Source: Candidatus Eiseniibacteriota bacterium (GTDB lineage: Bacteria > Joyebacterota > Joyebacteria > Joyebacterales > Joyebacteraceae). Taken from it: 6,978 bases of DNA. The stretch spans positions 1 through 6,978 of the forward strand of contig DAOVNE010000070.1 of the NCBI GenBank assembly GCA_030630395.1, written 5' to 3'. The notes below the pieces were generated by a model that saw only the letters and a program-made list of their open reading frames with translations, was not told the DNA's origin and searched no databases. Positions 6,758 through 6,978 of this stretch are shown piece by piece (positions within the stretch are counted from its first letter, which is position 1; each line of letters starts with the position of its first letter). Position numbers and translations under genes: made by a program.

Positions 6758-6978
6758 GAGTCTTCCTCCGCGTGGGAAGAAACGAAGCCAGAGAGATGAA
6801 CACGATCGCAACCGCGAGCGGAATCTGAAACCGCTCTTCGTAGTACGCAAGCATCGTCGATTCAAGGTCTCCCTGTTCCATCTTCGAGAGATCCTCGGCG
6901 ATGGCAACGAGTTCTCGCTCCCCGTCCGTGGCCCTGAAATACCTTCCGCCGCCGGCCGATGCAACGTCCATTAGGGTC
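6747..6978 (-). CDS. batB: BatB-like VWA-domain membrane protein, C-terminal end only
   Basis: Only the last 76 or so residues are in the window; the gene begins beyond base 6978. The visible part starts TLMDVASAGGGRYFRATDGERELVAIAEDLSKME, the typical final strand and helix of a von Willebrand factor A domain in which a 'GG.YF.A.....L..I...L..IE'-type pattern is common. It then has a membrane helix (about FQIPLAVAIVFISLASFL) followed by a basic tail (PTRRKTRGE). VWA followed by a C-terminal membrane helix is the BatA/BatB pattern, and its place directly before the TPR gene batC favours BatB. The metal-binding MIDAS residues lie outside the window and cannot be checked. The stop overlaps batC by 11 bases. 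Confidence 0.75.
   Translation of the reverse strand, partial: TLMDVASAGGGRYFRATDGERELVAIAEDLSKMEQGDLESTMLAYYEERFQIPLAVAIVFISLASFLPTRRKTRGE
6765..6769 (-). promoter_or_regulatory. Ribosome binding site deciding the GTG start of batC
   Basis: GGAGG on the minus strand, 7 bases before the first of two consecutive GTG codons. It lies within the last codons of the upstream VWA gene. It argues for starting batC at 6757 rather than at the earlier in-frame codons toward 6964. Confidence 0.65.

Noticed and set aside
5666..6799. Long plus-strand frame (377 codons) with a striking Leu/Val-rich, membrane-like stretch
   Set aside because: It is antisense to batC and the start of batD. The hydrophobic stretch is simply the reverse complement of the Gln/Glu/Asp codons of the BatC linker (CAG/GAG/GAC read as CTG/CTC/GTC).
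6758..6964. Longer BatC beginning near 6964
   Set aside because: That part is antisense-free but lies in another frame of the VWA gene, is Arg/Ser-rich without pattern, and would hide the signal peptide behind about 70 extra residues.

Overview
All eight genes in this window lie on the minus strand, so transcription runs from high to low coordinates. They are tightly packed: the largest gap is about 75 bases. In transcription order they are: the 3' end of a BatB-type von Willebrand A membrane protein, batC (TPR protein), batD, batE (TPR-SH3 protein), asd (aspartate-semialdehyde dehydrogenase), ecfT (ECF transporter T component), truA (tRNA pseudouridine synthase), and the 5' part of a small transaldolase / fructose-6-phosphate aldolase. 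Both edges of the window cut genes. No tRNA, rRNA, insertion sequence, CRISPR array or clear factor-independent terminator was seen.

Upstream block (about 3242-6978): the last four genes of a Bat (Bacteroides aerotolerance) cluster. BatB-BatC overlap by 11 bases, BatC-BatD by 17 (if the TTG start is right) and BatD-BatE by 4 (ATGA). All four products look membrane-anchored or exported, as expected for an envelope complex normally controlled by a MoxR-type ATPase that would lie upstream of this window. BatC carries a conspicuous 84-residue Gln/Glu/Asp-rich linker.

Downstream block (1-3167): four housekeeping genes with no obvious shared pathway. asd serves Lys/Thr/Met and diaminopimelate synthesis, ecfT vitamin or metal uptake, truA tRNA modification, and fsa sugar phosphate metabolism. 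ecfT lies next to truA, as in the Firmicutes ribosomal-protein region, but without the usual ECF ATPase genes between ecfT and asd. The ecfT-truA spacer is a four-copy 16-bp tandem repeat. It carries two tiny frames that chain the ecfT stop to the truA start through overlapping stop/start codons. truA and fsa share an ATGA overlap, and a strong 9-bp hairpin sits in the truA 3' end just before the fsa ribosome binding site.

Organism: GC-rich, Shine-Dalgarno-led genes with several GTG/TTG starts, a Bat cluster, and protein sequences that do not look like a common model genus. This suggests an uncultivated bacterium, perhaps of the FCB group or a nearby candidate phylum (inference from general appearance, low confidence). 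The systems are all known; the most unusual features are the repeat/mini-ORF relay before truA, the hairpin before fsa and the acidic-Gln tract of BatC.
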